From contig NZ_FKII01000043.1 in assembly GCF_900078745.1 (NCBI RefSeq), positions 1 to 64,000 of the forward strand: a stretch of DNA of 64,000 nucleotides, given 5' to 3'. This document shows, piece after piece, positions 1 through 9,542 of the stretch (positions within the stretch are counted from its first letter, which is position 1; every line of letters starts with the position of its first letter). The notes beneath the pieces are model-generated. The model ran no database searches. It saw only the letters and a program-made list of their open reading frames with translations, and was not told the origin of the DNA. This DNA is from Candidatus Ichthyocystis sparus (GTDB taxonomy: Bacteria > Pseudomonadota > Gammaproteobacteria > Burkholderiales > 2013Ark19i). Both the position numbers and the translations under genes were made by a program.

Positions 1-715
1 CTGAAGAACAACATTTAGATCTTTAAATTTAAACACCGGCCCTAGGTCTCATAGTCTCGACCTTCTTATTATCATACTAATTATATTTTTATTTCATACT
101 CTTGCTTACTACACCACACTTATTATTTGCTTCTTTCTTCTACTTGTTACCTCAGAGTGTGTTGTAACTCAACAAGTAAATATTAAACAATCTACCATAT
201 ATGCAAGTCTATAAATACAGTGCCTTTAATGGGAATTTTTTAGGCATACAGATGTGCATAGTTAATTAAAAAAACTTTGGATATATTAAAAATGAAAACA
301 AGATACATCGCTGGTATAAGTATAAATTGTTGCTTGCTGTGTGATAATTTACCGCGTCCTTTATAGTTTTTATGACTGTATAGCCTTTCATTAGGAGAGC
401 GAATAATCCTCCAACTATGGTAATGCCATAATTATTGTTACGGGCAACGTTCGTCTGGTATAGTAGCGGGTTAGTGAATTGTACCAAAGAAGCTAAACGG
501 TGCTACTTTTTAATCCGCAATTTCACTCAGTCAACTATCCCACTTACGAATTACATGTGGTTTTTACCTTACCTGATTGGCACTTAGCAAAAAATACTCA
601 ACGCGGACACCGATACACCCTCTGTACACGTTTTACAGACTAACATTAAAAAAAAGCAATGCATCCATGGGTAATACGTGCCCAGAACTCTCCTTTCTTC
701 TCAAGATATGCTATA
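1..715. other. AT-rich stretch at left edge with upstream block of an off-window family member
   Basis: No convincing intact gene. Bases about 170-290 resemble the non-coding block found upstream of the DxV-tail genes, including the core AATTTTTTAG at 234-243 followed by GCATACAGAT. That places another minus-strand family member just left of the window. A minus-strand open frame at 266-487 (TTG start, 73 codons, one hydrophobic stretch around IVGGLFALLMKG) may be a decayed fragment or chance. Its coding status is not supported. Confidence 0.4.
234..243 (-). promoter_or_regulatory. Conserved upstream core AATTTTTTAG (copy 1)
   Basis: Exact copy of the 10-base core shared by the upstream regions of several DxV-tail genes, here followed by GCATACAGAT. 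The dependent gene would lie left of the window. The function (promoter, operator or leader) is not established. Confidence 0.4.
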
Positions 716-1423
716 TCACACAGCATCCTCTTCCTCTTCTTCTACGTCCACCTCTTGAGGAGCTTCCATTACAACCATAGGAATTGCTTCTCCTTCTAGA
801 TCTTCCCGAGCTTCATGGTGGTGGAGTTCCATTATTTCACCCTGGCGGCCTGGACCACGATTTGCTACTAAAACACGACCATTTGGAACTCCTTGTCCCT
901 GTTGAGCAGCACCTGCTTGAGGATTGTTTGCTGGCCCTGCTCCAGGAATTCCTAGAAAAAGTCTTGCGAGACGAAAGCAACCCTTTATACAAAATGCTAG
1001 CACTAACACCACAACAAATGATGCCACCCCCATAAGCATATCAAACATGCTAATGCTAACAACTCCCGAGCCACTGCCTTTAGGAGCGTGGGTAGTAGTA
1101 CCCATTTCTGTGATGTTAGCAGTCGGTGTGGCACCGCTAGCAGCCTGATTGTCTCCGACAGAAGCAGCCCCTGCCACGGAAAGAGCAGATAGAGCTGCTG
1201 CCGAAATAGAAAGCAATGAAGGCACAGACGAAGAACCAGAAGATGGCGCCGACCGTAGCTCCAGTTCTTCCTTTCTTCCCGGTTCTAAACCATCTACTCC
1301 AGAGTCAATATTACCTTCTGATGAACCCTTGGTTCCAGAAACACTAACCTCAGATCTCAAAATCTCACCCTCTTCTTGTTGTATTATGTGAGCCCATTGC
1401 CTACGTGATGTACTATCGTACAT
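716..1423 (-). CDS. DxV-tail family membrane protein, copy 1
   Basis: I do not recognise this 235-residue protein as a named family; its paralogues lie in the next 15 kb. Layout: a hydrophilic Ser/Gly/Glu-rich N-terminus (1-66), a first hydrophobic segment (about 67-88) ending in small residues like a signal sequence, a Thr-rich stretch (89-123) with one sequon (NIT), and a second hydrophobic segment (about 124-146) followed by basic residues KGCFRLAR. The tail (147-235) carries NGRVLVANRG, GEIMEL, HEARED, IPMVVM and the acidic end EEEEEDAV. The positive-inside rule puts the tail on the cytosolic side. The ATG at 1423 has GAGG abutting it directly. A TTG at 1360, preceded by AGAGGGTGAG, aligns with the ATG of the paralogue at 6153 and may be the true start. 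The gene stands alone with long gaps on both sides. Confidence 0.8.
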   Translation of the reverse strand: MYDSTSRRQWAHIIQQEEGEILRSEVSVSGTKGSSEGNIDSGVDGLEPGRKEELELRSAPSSGSSSVPSLLSISAAALSALSVAGAASVGDNQAASGATPTANITEMGTTTHAPKGSGSGVVSISMFDMLMGVASFVVVLVLAFCIKGCFRLARLFLGIPGAGPANNPQAGAAQQGQGVPNGRVLVANRGPGRQGEIMELHHHEAREDLEGEAIPMVVMEAPQEVDVEEEEEDAV

Positions 1424-2783
1424 CCTCGTTCATCGCACTAAGGAGTAGTGTCACATGCAAATTAACAACTAAATATTAAGTAGTTCACGATCAATTACAT
1501 ATTTTGTGCCATATTTTGGAAATTTTTTAGGCATACGGATAGATATGCAGATTATACGTATATATGTATACCAAGATATTTCTGGGTAATTAAATTAAAC
1601 CCAAACAAAAACTTAAGATTTAATAAAAAAATACAAATACTTTTTTATACAAATTGGGTAGAATGAGCATATGGTATTGTGATTATTATATTCATGGAGA
1701 TAGATGATGGTGTATATCTATACACGTACCGTTTGTGGTAACACGAGTGTGGTATGCGGAGGTAAGTCAATTTTTTTTTAAAATCATAGTTTGAAGAGTT
1801 TAGTTTTTGCGTAATGTTTATTTACAATTGTATTATAACGTATGCGCTGGCATTTATTACAATATTGATGGTTATTGTAACGCGTGTGCTTTTTGAGTTG
1901 TTATAGGCGCTGGTCTATGAGTGAGAGTAGGATTGTTATAGCACGCAATATTGTATCTTTCTTTTTTGTCCGCCAAGAATGGGCAGACAGTGTGTTATGC
2001 TTTTATTCATAATTGGGGCTGTATCACCCATACTTAATTTGTGATGCTTTACTGTAGCAGCACGATTGTAACATATGGATAAGGAATCTATTTTTTTAAG
2101 AATTTGGTTTGTGTACTTTACTTTGTGTAATTTTGGCAATTGTTGAGTGATAGCCAGAATTTATTATGTGGTAGCTATTTATAAATAAAATAACACATAT
2201 ACGGCTTTGATTCTTATAGATGTTATTACGTAAATACTTACCCATGTTAAATTAATTTAGGTAAGACAAAATTTAGGCAAGGCAACTATTTTAGTTTTTA
2301 GATATTTTTTAGTGTGTTTAGGTATTATTTATAAAGTAATTATGTGATAACAATTTTTTTATACGATGTTAGTATGTTTTATATTCATAAATGACATAAA
2401 ATGTAACGTGTTTAGTTTGTGTACGAAGGTGTTGTAAATATAAGTATTGTAGTATATGCACATTAGATATTTTACGACTATATACCTCATGATTACATAT
2501 CTTTGACAGCTAGTTCTTAATTTAGACACATATATGAGTGTAGGGATACTTGCGATACTATATTTTTTTATACATACTCCACACCGGGTGTACCGTGTTA
2601 GTATTCCCAATAAATACAGTAGCGGTGAATCTACTAATAATCATTATCAATGACTTACCAAGGGACCTAGGATTTTAATGTCTGCAACATTTTAACGCGT
2701 TAACGTTACTTAAGGTGGTAGTACCTACAACTTTAGCAAAATACCCCAATCCTACTACCATCCTCTCTCTTTTTACCTTGTTT
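1424..2783. other. AT-rich intergenic region upstream of copy 1
   Basis: Contains the family upstream block (about 1450-1560, core at 1521-1530). Bases about 1640-1760 resemble sequence at 6440-6500. From about 2645 onward it belongs to the dispersed duplication shared with 7255 onward. No open frame here has composition, start site or similarity that supports a gene. Confidence 0.5.
1521..1530 (-). promoter_or_regulatory. Conserved upstream core AATTTTTTAG (copy 2)
   Basis: Exact copy of the core, about 100 bases upstream of the ATG at 1423, followed by GCATACGGAT. It lies in a longer conserved block that includes ATGCAAATTAA and a TTCACGA element around 1455-1495. Confidence 0.45.
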
Positions 2784-3404
2784 TTAGCCTCCTTCAGTGC
2801 AATTCACAACCAAGCGCCTTATTTCTTCTTGGACACCTTCCAACTGCACTTCACGTGGTTCGATCACTCCCTCTGGAACATCTTCCAACCGAACTTCACG
2901 CAGTTCAATCATCTCACCTGGACGACCACGCTGGTTACGACCGCCTGGAACATTATCATTAGGAACTTCTTGTTGTACAGCACCTACTTGATTATTTGGA
3001 CGTGTTCCTCTTAATATAACTCTTATCAGCAGAAATGCACAAACCATCGCAACAATTGCCAGCAATAGTATAACTACTACCTTAAGTGCAGTAATATCTT
3101 TATTTTCATTTCTGCGGATGGTGTTAGTACCGAGAGTGGTGGCGCTTCCTGTTGTCACAGTGGCTGGTGTAGTGATATTAGAGGTTCTTTCTGCCTCAGC
3201 ACCCTCTGATAATGAGACTGCAGAGATTGCTAGTGTAGAAAGCGTAAACAATGACGATGCTAACGAACAGATAGATGAAGATGATCTTACCTGCTGGGTC
3301 AGAAGAGGTTGATCTTCTTGTCTTGAGTTGCCCACCGTAGAATCATCTCCATTTTCTAATGAGCAAACACAATCATTCCTTAAAATGCTAATTACAGGCA
3401 CCAT
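2784..3404 (-). CDS. DxV-tail family membrane protein, copy 2 (divergent C-terminus)
   Basis: 206 residues with the family layout. The N-terminus contains CVCSLENGDD, matching CVCCSDDDE in the paralogue at 8895. The first hydrophobic segment is about 45-66, ending AEAE like a signal-peptidase site. The ectodomain-like stretch 67-103 has an NIT sequon. The second hydrophobic segment is about 105-128, followed by RVILRGTR. The tail has PGEMIELREV and then a tandem 15-residue duplication (166-180 and 181-195). Unlike all other copies it lacks the IPMV motif and the acidic D-x-V end, finishing with VVNCTEGG, so the C-terminus was probably changed by repeat expansion and a frameshift. The start ATG is preceded by GTGAGAAT, a weak Shine-Dalgarno. 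A decayed duplicate is at 7350-7923. Confidence 0.75.
   Translation of the reverse strand: MVPVISILRNDCVCSLENGDDSTVGNSRQEDQPLLTQQVRSSSSICSLASSLFTLSTLAISAVSLSEGAEAERTSNITTPATVTTGSATTLGTNTIRRNENKDITALKVVVILLLAIVAMVCAFLLIRVILRGTRPNNQVGAVQQEVPNDNVPGGRNQRGRPGEMIELREVRLEDVPEGVIEPREVQLEGVQEEIRRLVVNCTEGG
2820..2909 (-). repeat. Two 45-bp tandem repeats inside copy 2
   Basis: Encode IELREVRLEDVPEGV and IEPREVQLEGVQEEI. The two 15-residue units match at 9 of 15 positions, and their DNA still shares runs such as CTTCCAAC and ACTTCACG. This in-frame duplication lies in the tail and precedes the altered C-terminus. Confidence 0.8.
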
Positions 3405-4086
3405 ATTCTCACATTATTCTTAACTATTACAATACTTTGCGCTACAAAGTAGCGCCGCTTATCATTGCTCACTGCATTACCCAACATCGTGATACACTGG
3501 TATATGAATTATAATTATAAATCAACGATCAAATATCATTTAATTCACAGTTTTATATTTTTTTGATGAAAATTTTTTAGATGTGTGGAAATTTTTGATA
3601 AAATGTAAAATATTTTCATCTAGTGAGTCATATAGTAAGATAGCAAAAATATAAAGTTACATATACGTTGCAATAAGAGAGTAAGCGTAGCTTTGTGTCT
3701 TAAGTTGGCCTTATGCTTTTTGGCCGCACGCTGATGATGATTTGCATACTGTAACGGTAAGAATATTGTGGTGATTATTATTTATGTTTATGAAATATTG
3801 CAAGCCCCAAATATTAGTTTCGATGACATTATTTATAACGATACGTCATTGGTTGTTGGGAATATTATTATTTTGATTATTACTCTCATATTTGCTGCTG
3901 GTAAGCGTGATTTGTGCTTTTTCTTCTTAAAATAAATTGTATTAATTTGATGATAAATTGTAAGTAAATTAATATTCTGAAATATAGACGTTCTGTACAA
4001 ACCTTTTATTGTTGATAATGCTAACAATACTGAGACTGTAAAGATAGGTTAGATTTGCGTAATGCGTAAATACATGTGTATTGTTT
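3405..4086. other. AT-rich intergenic region with upstream block of copy 2
   Basis: Holds the family upstream block (about 3515-3600) and the right part of the dispersed duplication to about 3925. A plus-strand open stretch near 3770-3930 has hydrophobic content (VVGNIIILIITLIFAAG) but no start site and is not preserved in the partner at 8260-8410, so I do not call it a gene. Confidence 0.4.
3571..3580 (-). promoter_or_regulatory. Conserved upstream core AATTTTTTAG (copy 3)
   Basis: Exact core about 170 bases upstream of the ATG at 3404, preceded by TTTTTTGATGAA and, further left, TTAATTCACA. The same order of elements is seen near 4874 and 8056. Confidence 0.45.
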
Positions 4087-4549
4087 TTACTGACAAACTA
4101 AGAGTGACAGGCTAGTAGTAAGAGATTTTTCTATACTACGTAAGATATCATATTTTACAACTACCAAGACTTGTATATGACGTACTTCTTCCCCTTGAGC
4201 ATCATCCGCGATAGTAACGGGCATTTTATCTATCATTAAATATATTCCTATCTCCACTGTGGTGCCTCGTGAAGTCCTATTTATTTCAACTGTTGTGGTG
4301 CCCTCAGGCGTACTATTGCTTTATAAACACTAGGCATCTAAACAGCCAAGATACACATACGCACAAATATAAGCACTGCATTATTACATGTACTGATATT
4401 AGTATTGTTATCCACAAGTAGGATGTAAGTACTGAGAACAGATATTTATGCAGTAACAGAAGATGATGTAGCGCGCTGTTAGGGGCTTGATTGCTTCCTG
4501 ATGAAACACCTTCTTCGACCAATGAGATTTCCGCAGATAGCTCTAGCAC
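4087..4549 (-). pseudogene. Decayed membrane-protein remnant, probably DxV-tail related
   Basis: Two overlapping minus-strand open stretches in different frames. One (4313-4549) reads ...AEISLVEEGVSSGSNQAP... and then hydrophobic segments. The other (about 4320 to a stop at 4087) reads SNSTPEGTTTVEINRTSRG and continues to ...SLLVCQ. The family upstream block, with an exact core at 4874-4883, lies to its right as for intact members, which is the main reason to link it to the family. No continuous frame or good start is present. Boundaries and ancestry are uncertain. Confidence 0.35.
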
Positions 4550-5461
4550 GCGAAAGCATGAGCAATGACTGCGATGAAATGCAAGATCATCCCTACTGCT
4601 AGTTGATAATGGGATTTTCCTTCAAGTGTTGAAGCATCGTAGAAATATCATCATTCCATTATCAATGGATCAACAAACTAGGTTAGCGATACGCTTCACA
4701 GATAGGCCTCATATATTATTTTATACCTTTCATTTTCTTACTATTGCGTATCACATACTATAAAATACAGAAATCAATCAGTTGATATTTATTGTACTCT
4801 CCGTGTTGCTAAAGATAATGATATATAAATTAACAAACAAACATCACATAATTCACAACTTCTTTTTGATGTAAATTTTTTAGATACTCAAATACATTCA
4901 AGTTAATTACAAAAAAATTCCACATATATTGAGATAACAAGATAACAACGTTTTAGATACTGACATATCGCATAGCGTGTAAAGTAGTCTCTATCAAGGC
5001 TAGTTGTACAGCATTCCAGTGCAATGCTCCAGTGAGCATTGAAAAAGGCTGATTGATATAGCAACAATTGCTGCCACATGAAAAACCATTGCGAAATTCA
5101 TTTACAGTATTTATCATCACAGAGCTCTCCCGCTACGCTAATATACTCAGCAAACTCACCAATAACGGCAGTATCACAAGTGCTGTAAGAATCATTTTGC
5201 ATGAGACAGTAACGAGTCCACTGTATTAAATAAAGAGCCGAAAGCGATACTTAATTGTACAACCACTCTACTACACACTGCACCGCTCACTGCACCGCTT
5301 GTGTTCTTGCGGTGTTTGATCTGCATCTTAGTAAAAACCAAGCAGACACTGAGAACCAGCCCGCACACCGTGCCACAGAACTAATACTTACTAAAAGCTA
5401 TGTATACCCGTGGTAAAATACGTACTTGGAACTTTTCTTCTATCTTATAATATTGATACCA
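4550..5461. other. AT-rich region with upstream block and hydrophobic coding fragments
   Basis: Contains the upstream block at about 4805-4900. Between about 5000 and 5400 the minus strand has short open pieces in different frames with transmembrane character (GAVSGAVCSRVVVQLSIAFG near 5250-5330 and ILTALVILPLLVSLLSILA near 5140-5200). These look like remains of another membrane-protein gene; no intact frame exists. Confidence 0.35.
4874..4883 (-). promoter_or_regulatory. Conserved upstream core AATTTTTTAG (copy 4)
   Basis: Exact core with the usual left context TAATTCACA and TTTTTGATG. It lies to the right of the decayed gene at 4087-4549, so the block outlived its gene. Confidence 0.4.
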
Positions 5462-6153
5462 TCATACATGATCCTCTTCTTCTCCTTCTCCCATCTCTTG
5501 AGGGGCGGCGTTGCCCACAACACCCATTGCAACCATAGGAATCGCTTCTTCTTGAACATCTTCCCTTCGAGCTTCATGAATTTCCATTATCTCACCCTGG
5601 TTATCATCAGGATCACGTTGTCCTACTAAAGCATGTCCGTTGGGAATTTCTTGCTGATGATTATTACCTTCTTGATCATTGTTTTCTGGTCCAGCCAACC
5701 TCATCCTACATATCTCTAGATAATGTCCCGTAATGTAATATGCAAAGCAAGACGCAAATGCTATCGCCGCACACAACAACGCCACTCCGGCTACTCCGGG
5801 TATGATACCATCAACGTTAAATTCATCGTTTCTAGGCGAGACCGTATGAGTATTCATGATAACCATTTCTTTAGTAGCAGTAGGAAGCGTAGTGTTTCCG
5901 GCAGCAAGAGTAGCGTTGCCAACTTCCGCTGAAACACTACTTGCCAAGGAGAGTGCACACAGCGCTGTCACATAAATCGAAGGCACTAAAGAAGGACCAG
6001 AGGATAACGATTTTCGGCCCCTAGGATCCAGAATTGATAAGAGCCCCTTCCCCCGGCTTTGTTTTCCTCCAGTTCCGAATCATTACCCTCCTCAGAGCCA
6101 TTTGCACCCTCTGATGAATATTTGACCCTAGAAACACCAGTCCCATATCTCAT
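5462..6153 (-). pseudogene. DxV-tail family member, copy 3, split by a frameshift
   Basis: From an ATG at 6153 with a good GGAGG ribosome site (GAGGAGGTAGATT ATG) the frame reads MRYGTGVSRVKYSSEG and runs to a TAG at 5986-5988. The rest of the family protein continues in another frame, which is already open and family-like upstream of 5986 (LDPRGRKSLSSGPSLVPS, matching LEPGRKE...SSGSSSVPS of copy 1) and ends at 5462. The shift lies near 6040-6060, where the coding strand has GGGGG and GGGG runs. The downstream part has a signal-like segment ending SVSAE, sequons NAT and NTT, a second hydrophobic segment, NGHALVGQRDPDD, GEIMEIHEAR, IPMVAM and the end GEEEDHV. It could be a pseudogene, a slippage-switched gene or a sequencing error. 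A GTG at 5986 would give only a 174-residue product. Confidence 0.75.
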
Positions 6154-7349
6154 AATCTACCTCCTCATTATCATTATACTTGCGACACTAACCAGTATTT
6201 GACCACGACTGCGCTACCGTCATTATTCACCCTTGTACTTCCGTGGCGCCCATCCAGAGGCATTCAAACCAACGACCAAACAATCGTAAACTGCATTCGA
6301 CCATGAACCGTATTTAACCATGAACCACATTTAAGCATATTTTTTGTAAAATTTTTCATACACATAGACTAATAATGTTTGATTAATTGAACTAAACCTA
6401 AACCTAACTAGACCCAACTAGATATATTTTTTTATACAAAATAGAGCGAGCGTATTATATTGTGGTTACTGTATTCATAGATGTAAATGGTAGTCATATC
6501 TATTTTATGATATCTTTTAGTGTACTTATAATTATTGCCAAAGAAATTATATGCTAGCAATGAGTAAAAATAGTGCTTGCTAGTATGATACTTCATATAA
6601 ATTTAAATACATATATACATCATGTGAAGCATAAACATATTGTGTTTCACATGTAATATTTTTTAGGCATCATTGGCTTTCTGTTTTATCAACAATATGT
6701 ATGACATGTATGGGTATGGTAGTAGCTTGCTTCCATTATAATTTATTACTTACCACTGTGGATTGTATTTTTTTGTTAATCCTGGCGTTATTTGGTAACG
6801 ATATTTGCATTATTAATACAATTTATAGTACACGCATTTTTTTATTACACGTGTAGTTTATATCTTCAACTAATTTATGTTTGAATGCGGTTGGATTGCA
6901 TAAAAATACACATTGTATCTTGAAGTTTCTAGTATTATAAATCTAGTGATTGTAGAAGTTGTTTGATTATAGAAGTTGTTTCATATAATGCCAAAATATC
7001 TCAAAATATTATCGTGGTGGTTTGTACTATTTTTGGGGTTCTTTCTTATGGATGGAGGTTTTCTATATTGATGGTATTTGTTTTATGATATATAAGTGAG
7101 TTCATATATCGTCTAGATAATGTTGTCACAAGCTATACTAGTTATTATTTACCTACTTTATGGTGTTCGAGCGACACTTAACGAGATGTATTTAAAGACA
7201 AACATTGGTCAAATGCTGAAATGCTTGTTTGTTAATGGATATAAATATAATGCAGACTAAGACTTACCACGCACACATTAGATCACACAAATTTTAATTT
7301 TAATACCTACCATTTTCTCTCTTCTTTTCTTGCTTTTTTATTCCCTTTC
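6154..7349. other. AT-rich intergenic region upstream of copy 3
   Basis: Holds a diverged upstream block (AAATTTTTCATACACATAG near 6348-6366, then GATTAATTGAACTAAACC) and a further core-like AATATTTTTTAGGCAT at about 6655-6670. The left part resembles 1640-1760. From about 7255 it is the dispersed-duplication partner of 2645 onward. No gene supported. Confidence 0.4.
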
Positions 7350-7923
7350 GGTACAATTTACAGTGGCCGGGTGTATCATTTCTTATGAGGAATATTCGCA
7401 CCGCGCTTCATGCATTTAGACTAATATATTCTCCAACTGAACTTCACGTGGTTCAATCATTTCATTTGGACGATCAAGTTGATAGCTACTGTTTAGCAGC
7501 ATCTACTTGATTATTTGGGAGTGTTCTCCTTAACATAATTCTTATCAGCAAAAACAAACAAATCACTTCAACAATTTTTAGCAGTAGTATAATTGTTGTC
7601 CTAAATGCAGTGATATGCTCATTCCTACGGATGGTATGTGTTAATACTGCCGAGTGTAGTAACACTTCTTATTGTAGCATTTGCCAGTGTAGTGCGCGCC
7701 ACCACTAGCGATTTGATTTTTTCTACCTGTACCTCCGGATAATGAGGCTGCAGAGGGTGCTAGTGCAGAAGGCGCAGTAATGATGACATAAATGAAGAGA
7801 CATATGATCTTGCTTGATGAGTCAGATTTTGTTCTTCCTGTCTTAAATTGTCTGCTGTAGAATCATATTAATCATCTGAAGACAAGCATAATCATTCTTT
7901 AAAATGCTAATTACAGGTCTCAT
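7350..7923 (-). pseudogene. Decayed duplicate of DxV-tail copy 2
   Basis: From an ATG at 7923 the frame reads MRPVISILKNDYACLQ, matching MVPVISILRNDCVCSL of the gene at 2784-3404. It meets a stop after 26 codons following an indel. Homology continues in broken frames to the tail (the GAACTTCACGTGGTTCAATC stretch near 7440-7460 matches the intact gene). Several frameshifts and stops separate the pieces. The upstream block is retained at about 7995-8090. This is a clear pseudogene. Confidence 0.75.
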
Positions 7924-8894
7924 GACCTAACCTAATTATTATAATATGTTACAAAACAGTGCTGTTTGCTCTTGCTTACTGTATCCCCAAACATCATGAT
8001 ATATAAATTAACGATCAAATATCACTTAATTCACAATTTCATGTTTTTGATAGAAAATTTTTAGATATGCTGATTGTTTGATTAATTAAAATAAAACATT
8101 TGCATCCAGTAAGATCTAGTAAGAAAATAAAGTTATATGCATACAAGAGTAATGGTGAAATTATGTCTTTTATTTCCATAGTTTACGGCCATACCAATAC
8201 TTGATTTATGGCATTTAGCGGCATGCTAATGATGATGTGCACACTGCAACAGTAAAATGGTGATAATTATTATTTATATGGTCTTGCGTACTTGAAATGT
8301 TAGTTTTAATGAGATTATTTACTAATGGTATATCATTGATTGTTGAGAGTATTATCATTTCCAGTATTGCCCCATATTTGTCATTAGTAAGCATGATTTG
8401 TACTTTCTATTTTTAAAAGATAAAGAAATTACATATGCTAGATTTTAGTTATTGTACGACATTTTACGGTATTGATAGTGTTACATAACACGGTTCATGC
8501 GACCTGTTCCATAACATTTTCGTGCAAATTTAGTTATTGCACAGGCTCATACTTACAGTATACACATATCAAGGGATGGTATACGTGCCCTCTATGAAGG
8601 TAATGTATATAATTAGTGTATGTAATTTTTATCGAAATTAATCTTCGGCGTTAGTGTATAAAGTTGTAAAGTATTTATAAATCGTCTCAATTTCTATTAA
8701 CTTTACGTGATAGAACATAAACTACCCATTCTGACTTCTACTATTTGATTATGACAATCAGTAACCGCACTGCAGACAACTGCAAAAGAATGTACAGGAT
8801 GGGTTTGTGTAGTACGGTGGTGCTTTTTTACTGACAAGCTAGGTTGGCTGCTGTTGATTTTGATAAAATGTTATATTTATAACGCCCAAAGTAC
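7924..8894. other. AT-rich intergenic region between the pseudogene and copy 4
   Basis: Left part is the upstream block and flank of the decayed duplicate (to about 8420). The remainder to 8894 is AT-rich with no open frame, RNA structure or repeat that I can support. Confidence 0.4.
8056..8064 (-). promoter_or_regulatory. Conserved upstream core, one T shorter (copy 5)
   Basis: AATTTTTAG preceded by GTTTTTGATAGAA and TTAATTCACAA, upstream of the pseudogene ending at 7923. Same element order as near 3571 and 4874. Confidence 0.4.
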
Positions 8895-9542
8895 TCACAC
8901 GGCGTCTTCTTCTTCCTCTTCCGCTACCACTTCTGGGGCAGCACCCATAATAACCATAGGAACTACTTCTCCTGGAATATATCCCCACCCCCACTGTACC
9001 TCACGAAGCTCTATTATTTCACCTTGGTGATCACCGGGGTCGCGATGACCAACTACAGCTCGACCATTAGGAGCATGATCATCAGGCATTACTTGTTGAG
9101 CATTATCTTCTTGAGGATCGTCAGCCGCATCTTCTTCTTCATTCCTTGCTAACCTTGCTCTGCATTCTCTTAGAGATACTACTGCAGCAAAAACCAACAA
9201 CAAGAATGCAATAGACCATACTACTCCTAATACTACATTCAGTGTATATTCTCGAGAGTTAACACTGGTATAGCCTCCAGTACTTGTTACGCTAGTAGCC
9301 GGTGTAGTGTTGTTGCTACTAGTTTGACTGTTTGTTGTTGAAACACCTTCTGCCGAGGAGAGTGTAGAGACCGCCATTGTTGAAAGGACAAGCAATGAAG
9401 GCGCAAACGAACCGGCAGAAAATCTTTGTTGGAGAGCTACAGGTTGCTCTCTTCGAACAGAATTATTTACTACGTAACTACCCTCATCATCATCCGAACA
9501 ACAAACACACTCAGCTCCCACAACACCAATTTTAGGCTCCAT
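8895..9542 (-). CDS. DxV-tail family membrane protein, copy 4
   Basis: 215 residues; unknown function. The N-terminus resembles copy 2 (CVCCSDDDE; REQPVALQQR). The first hydrophobic segment is about 47-64 (SLLVLSTMAVSTLSSAEG). The Ser/Thr stretch 65-100 contains the overlapping sequons NNT and NTT. The second hydrophobic segment is about 101-123, followed by RECRARLAR. The tail has an acidic patch EEEDAADD, then NGRAVVGHRDPGDHQGEIIE, WGWGYIPGEVVPMVIMG and the end EEEEEDAV. The ATG is preceded by AGGACGAGAAC, a usable ribosome site. Stands alone; a diverged upstream block (AAAAATTTTCATATACAC near 9723) lies about 180 bases upstream. Confidence 0.8.
   Translation of the reverse strand: MEPKIGVVGAECVCCSDDDEGSYVVNNSVRREQPVALQQRFSAGSFAPSLLVLSTMAVSTLSSAEGVSTTNSQTSSNNTTPATSVTSTGGYTSVNSREYTLNVVLGVVWSIAFLLLVFAAVVSLRECRARLARNEEEDAADDPQEDNAQQVMPDDHAPNGRAVVGHRDPGDHQGEIIELREVQWGWGYIPGEVVPMVIMGAAPEVVAEEEEEDAV

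Larger units (their letters stand above)
2645..3925. repeat. Dispersed duplication, copy 1 (partner 7255-8420)
   Basis: About 1.2 kb alignable by eye with 7255-8420: it starts near GACTTACCA, runs through the whole gene at 2784-3404 and its upstream block, and continues into non-coding sequence up to about 3925 (shared runs such as GGTGATTATTATTTAT-like text, GATGATG and ATTGTTG). The partner gene is decayed. Boundaries are approximate. Confidence 0.7.
7255..8420. repeat. Dispersed duplication, copy 2 (partner 2645-3925)
   Basis: Aligns with 2645-3925 over the gene remnant, the upstream block and a further 300-400 bases of non-coding DNA, with many small indels and substitutions. The extension of similarity well beyond the gene shows a segmental duplication rather than retention of coding sequence only. 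Boundaries approximate. Confidence 0.7.

Noticed and set aside
784-1391. Plus-strand open frames opposite DxV-tail copy 1 (784-1035, 924-1148, 1149-1391)
   Set aside because: They lie fully within the minus-strand gene, show no family pattern and have no ribosome sites. Similar shadows occur opposite copies 2, 5 and 6.
3515-3600. Sigma-70 promoter inside the conserved upstream block
   Set aside because: TATAAT-like text is everywhere in this AT-rich DNA, and no -35/-10 pair with proper spacing is shared between copies, so I call only a conserved block.
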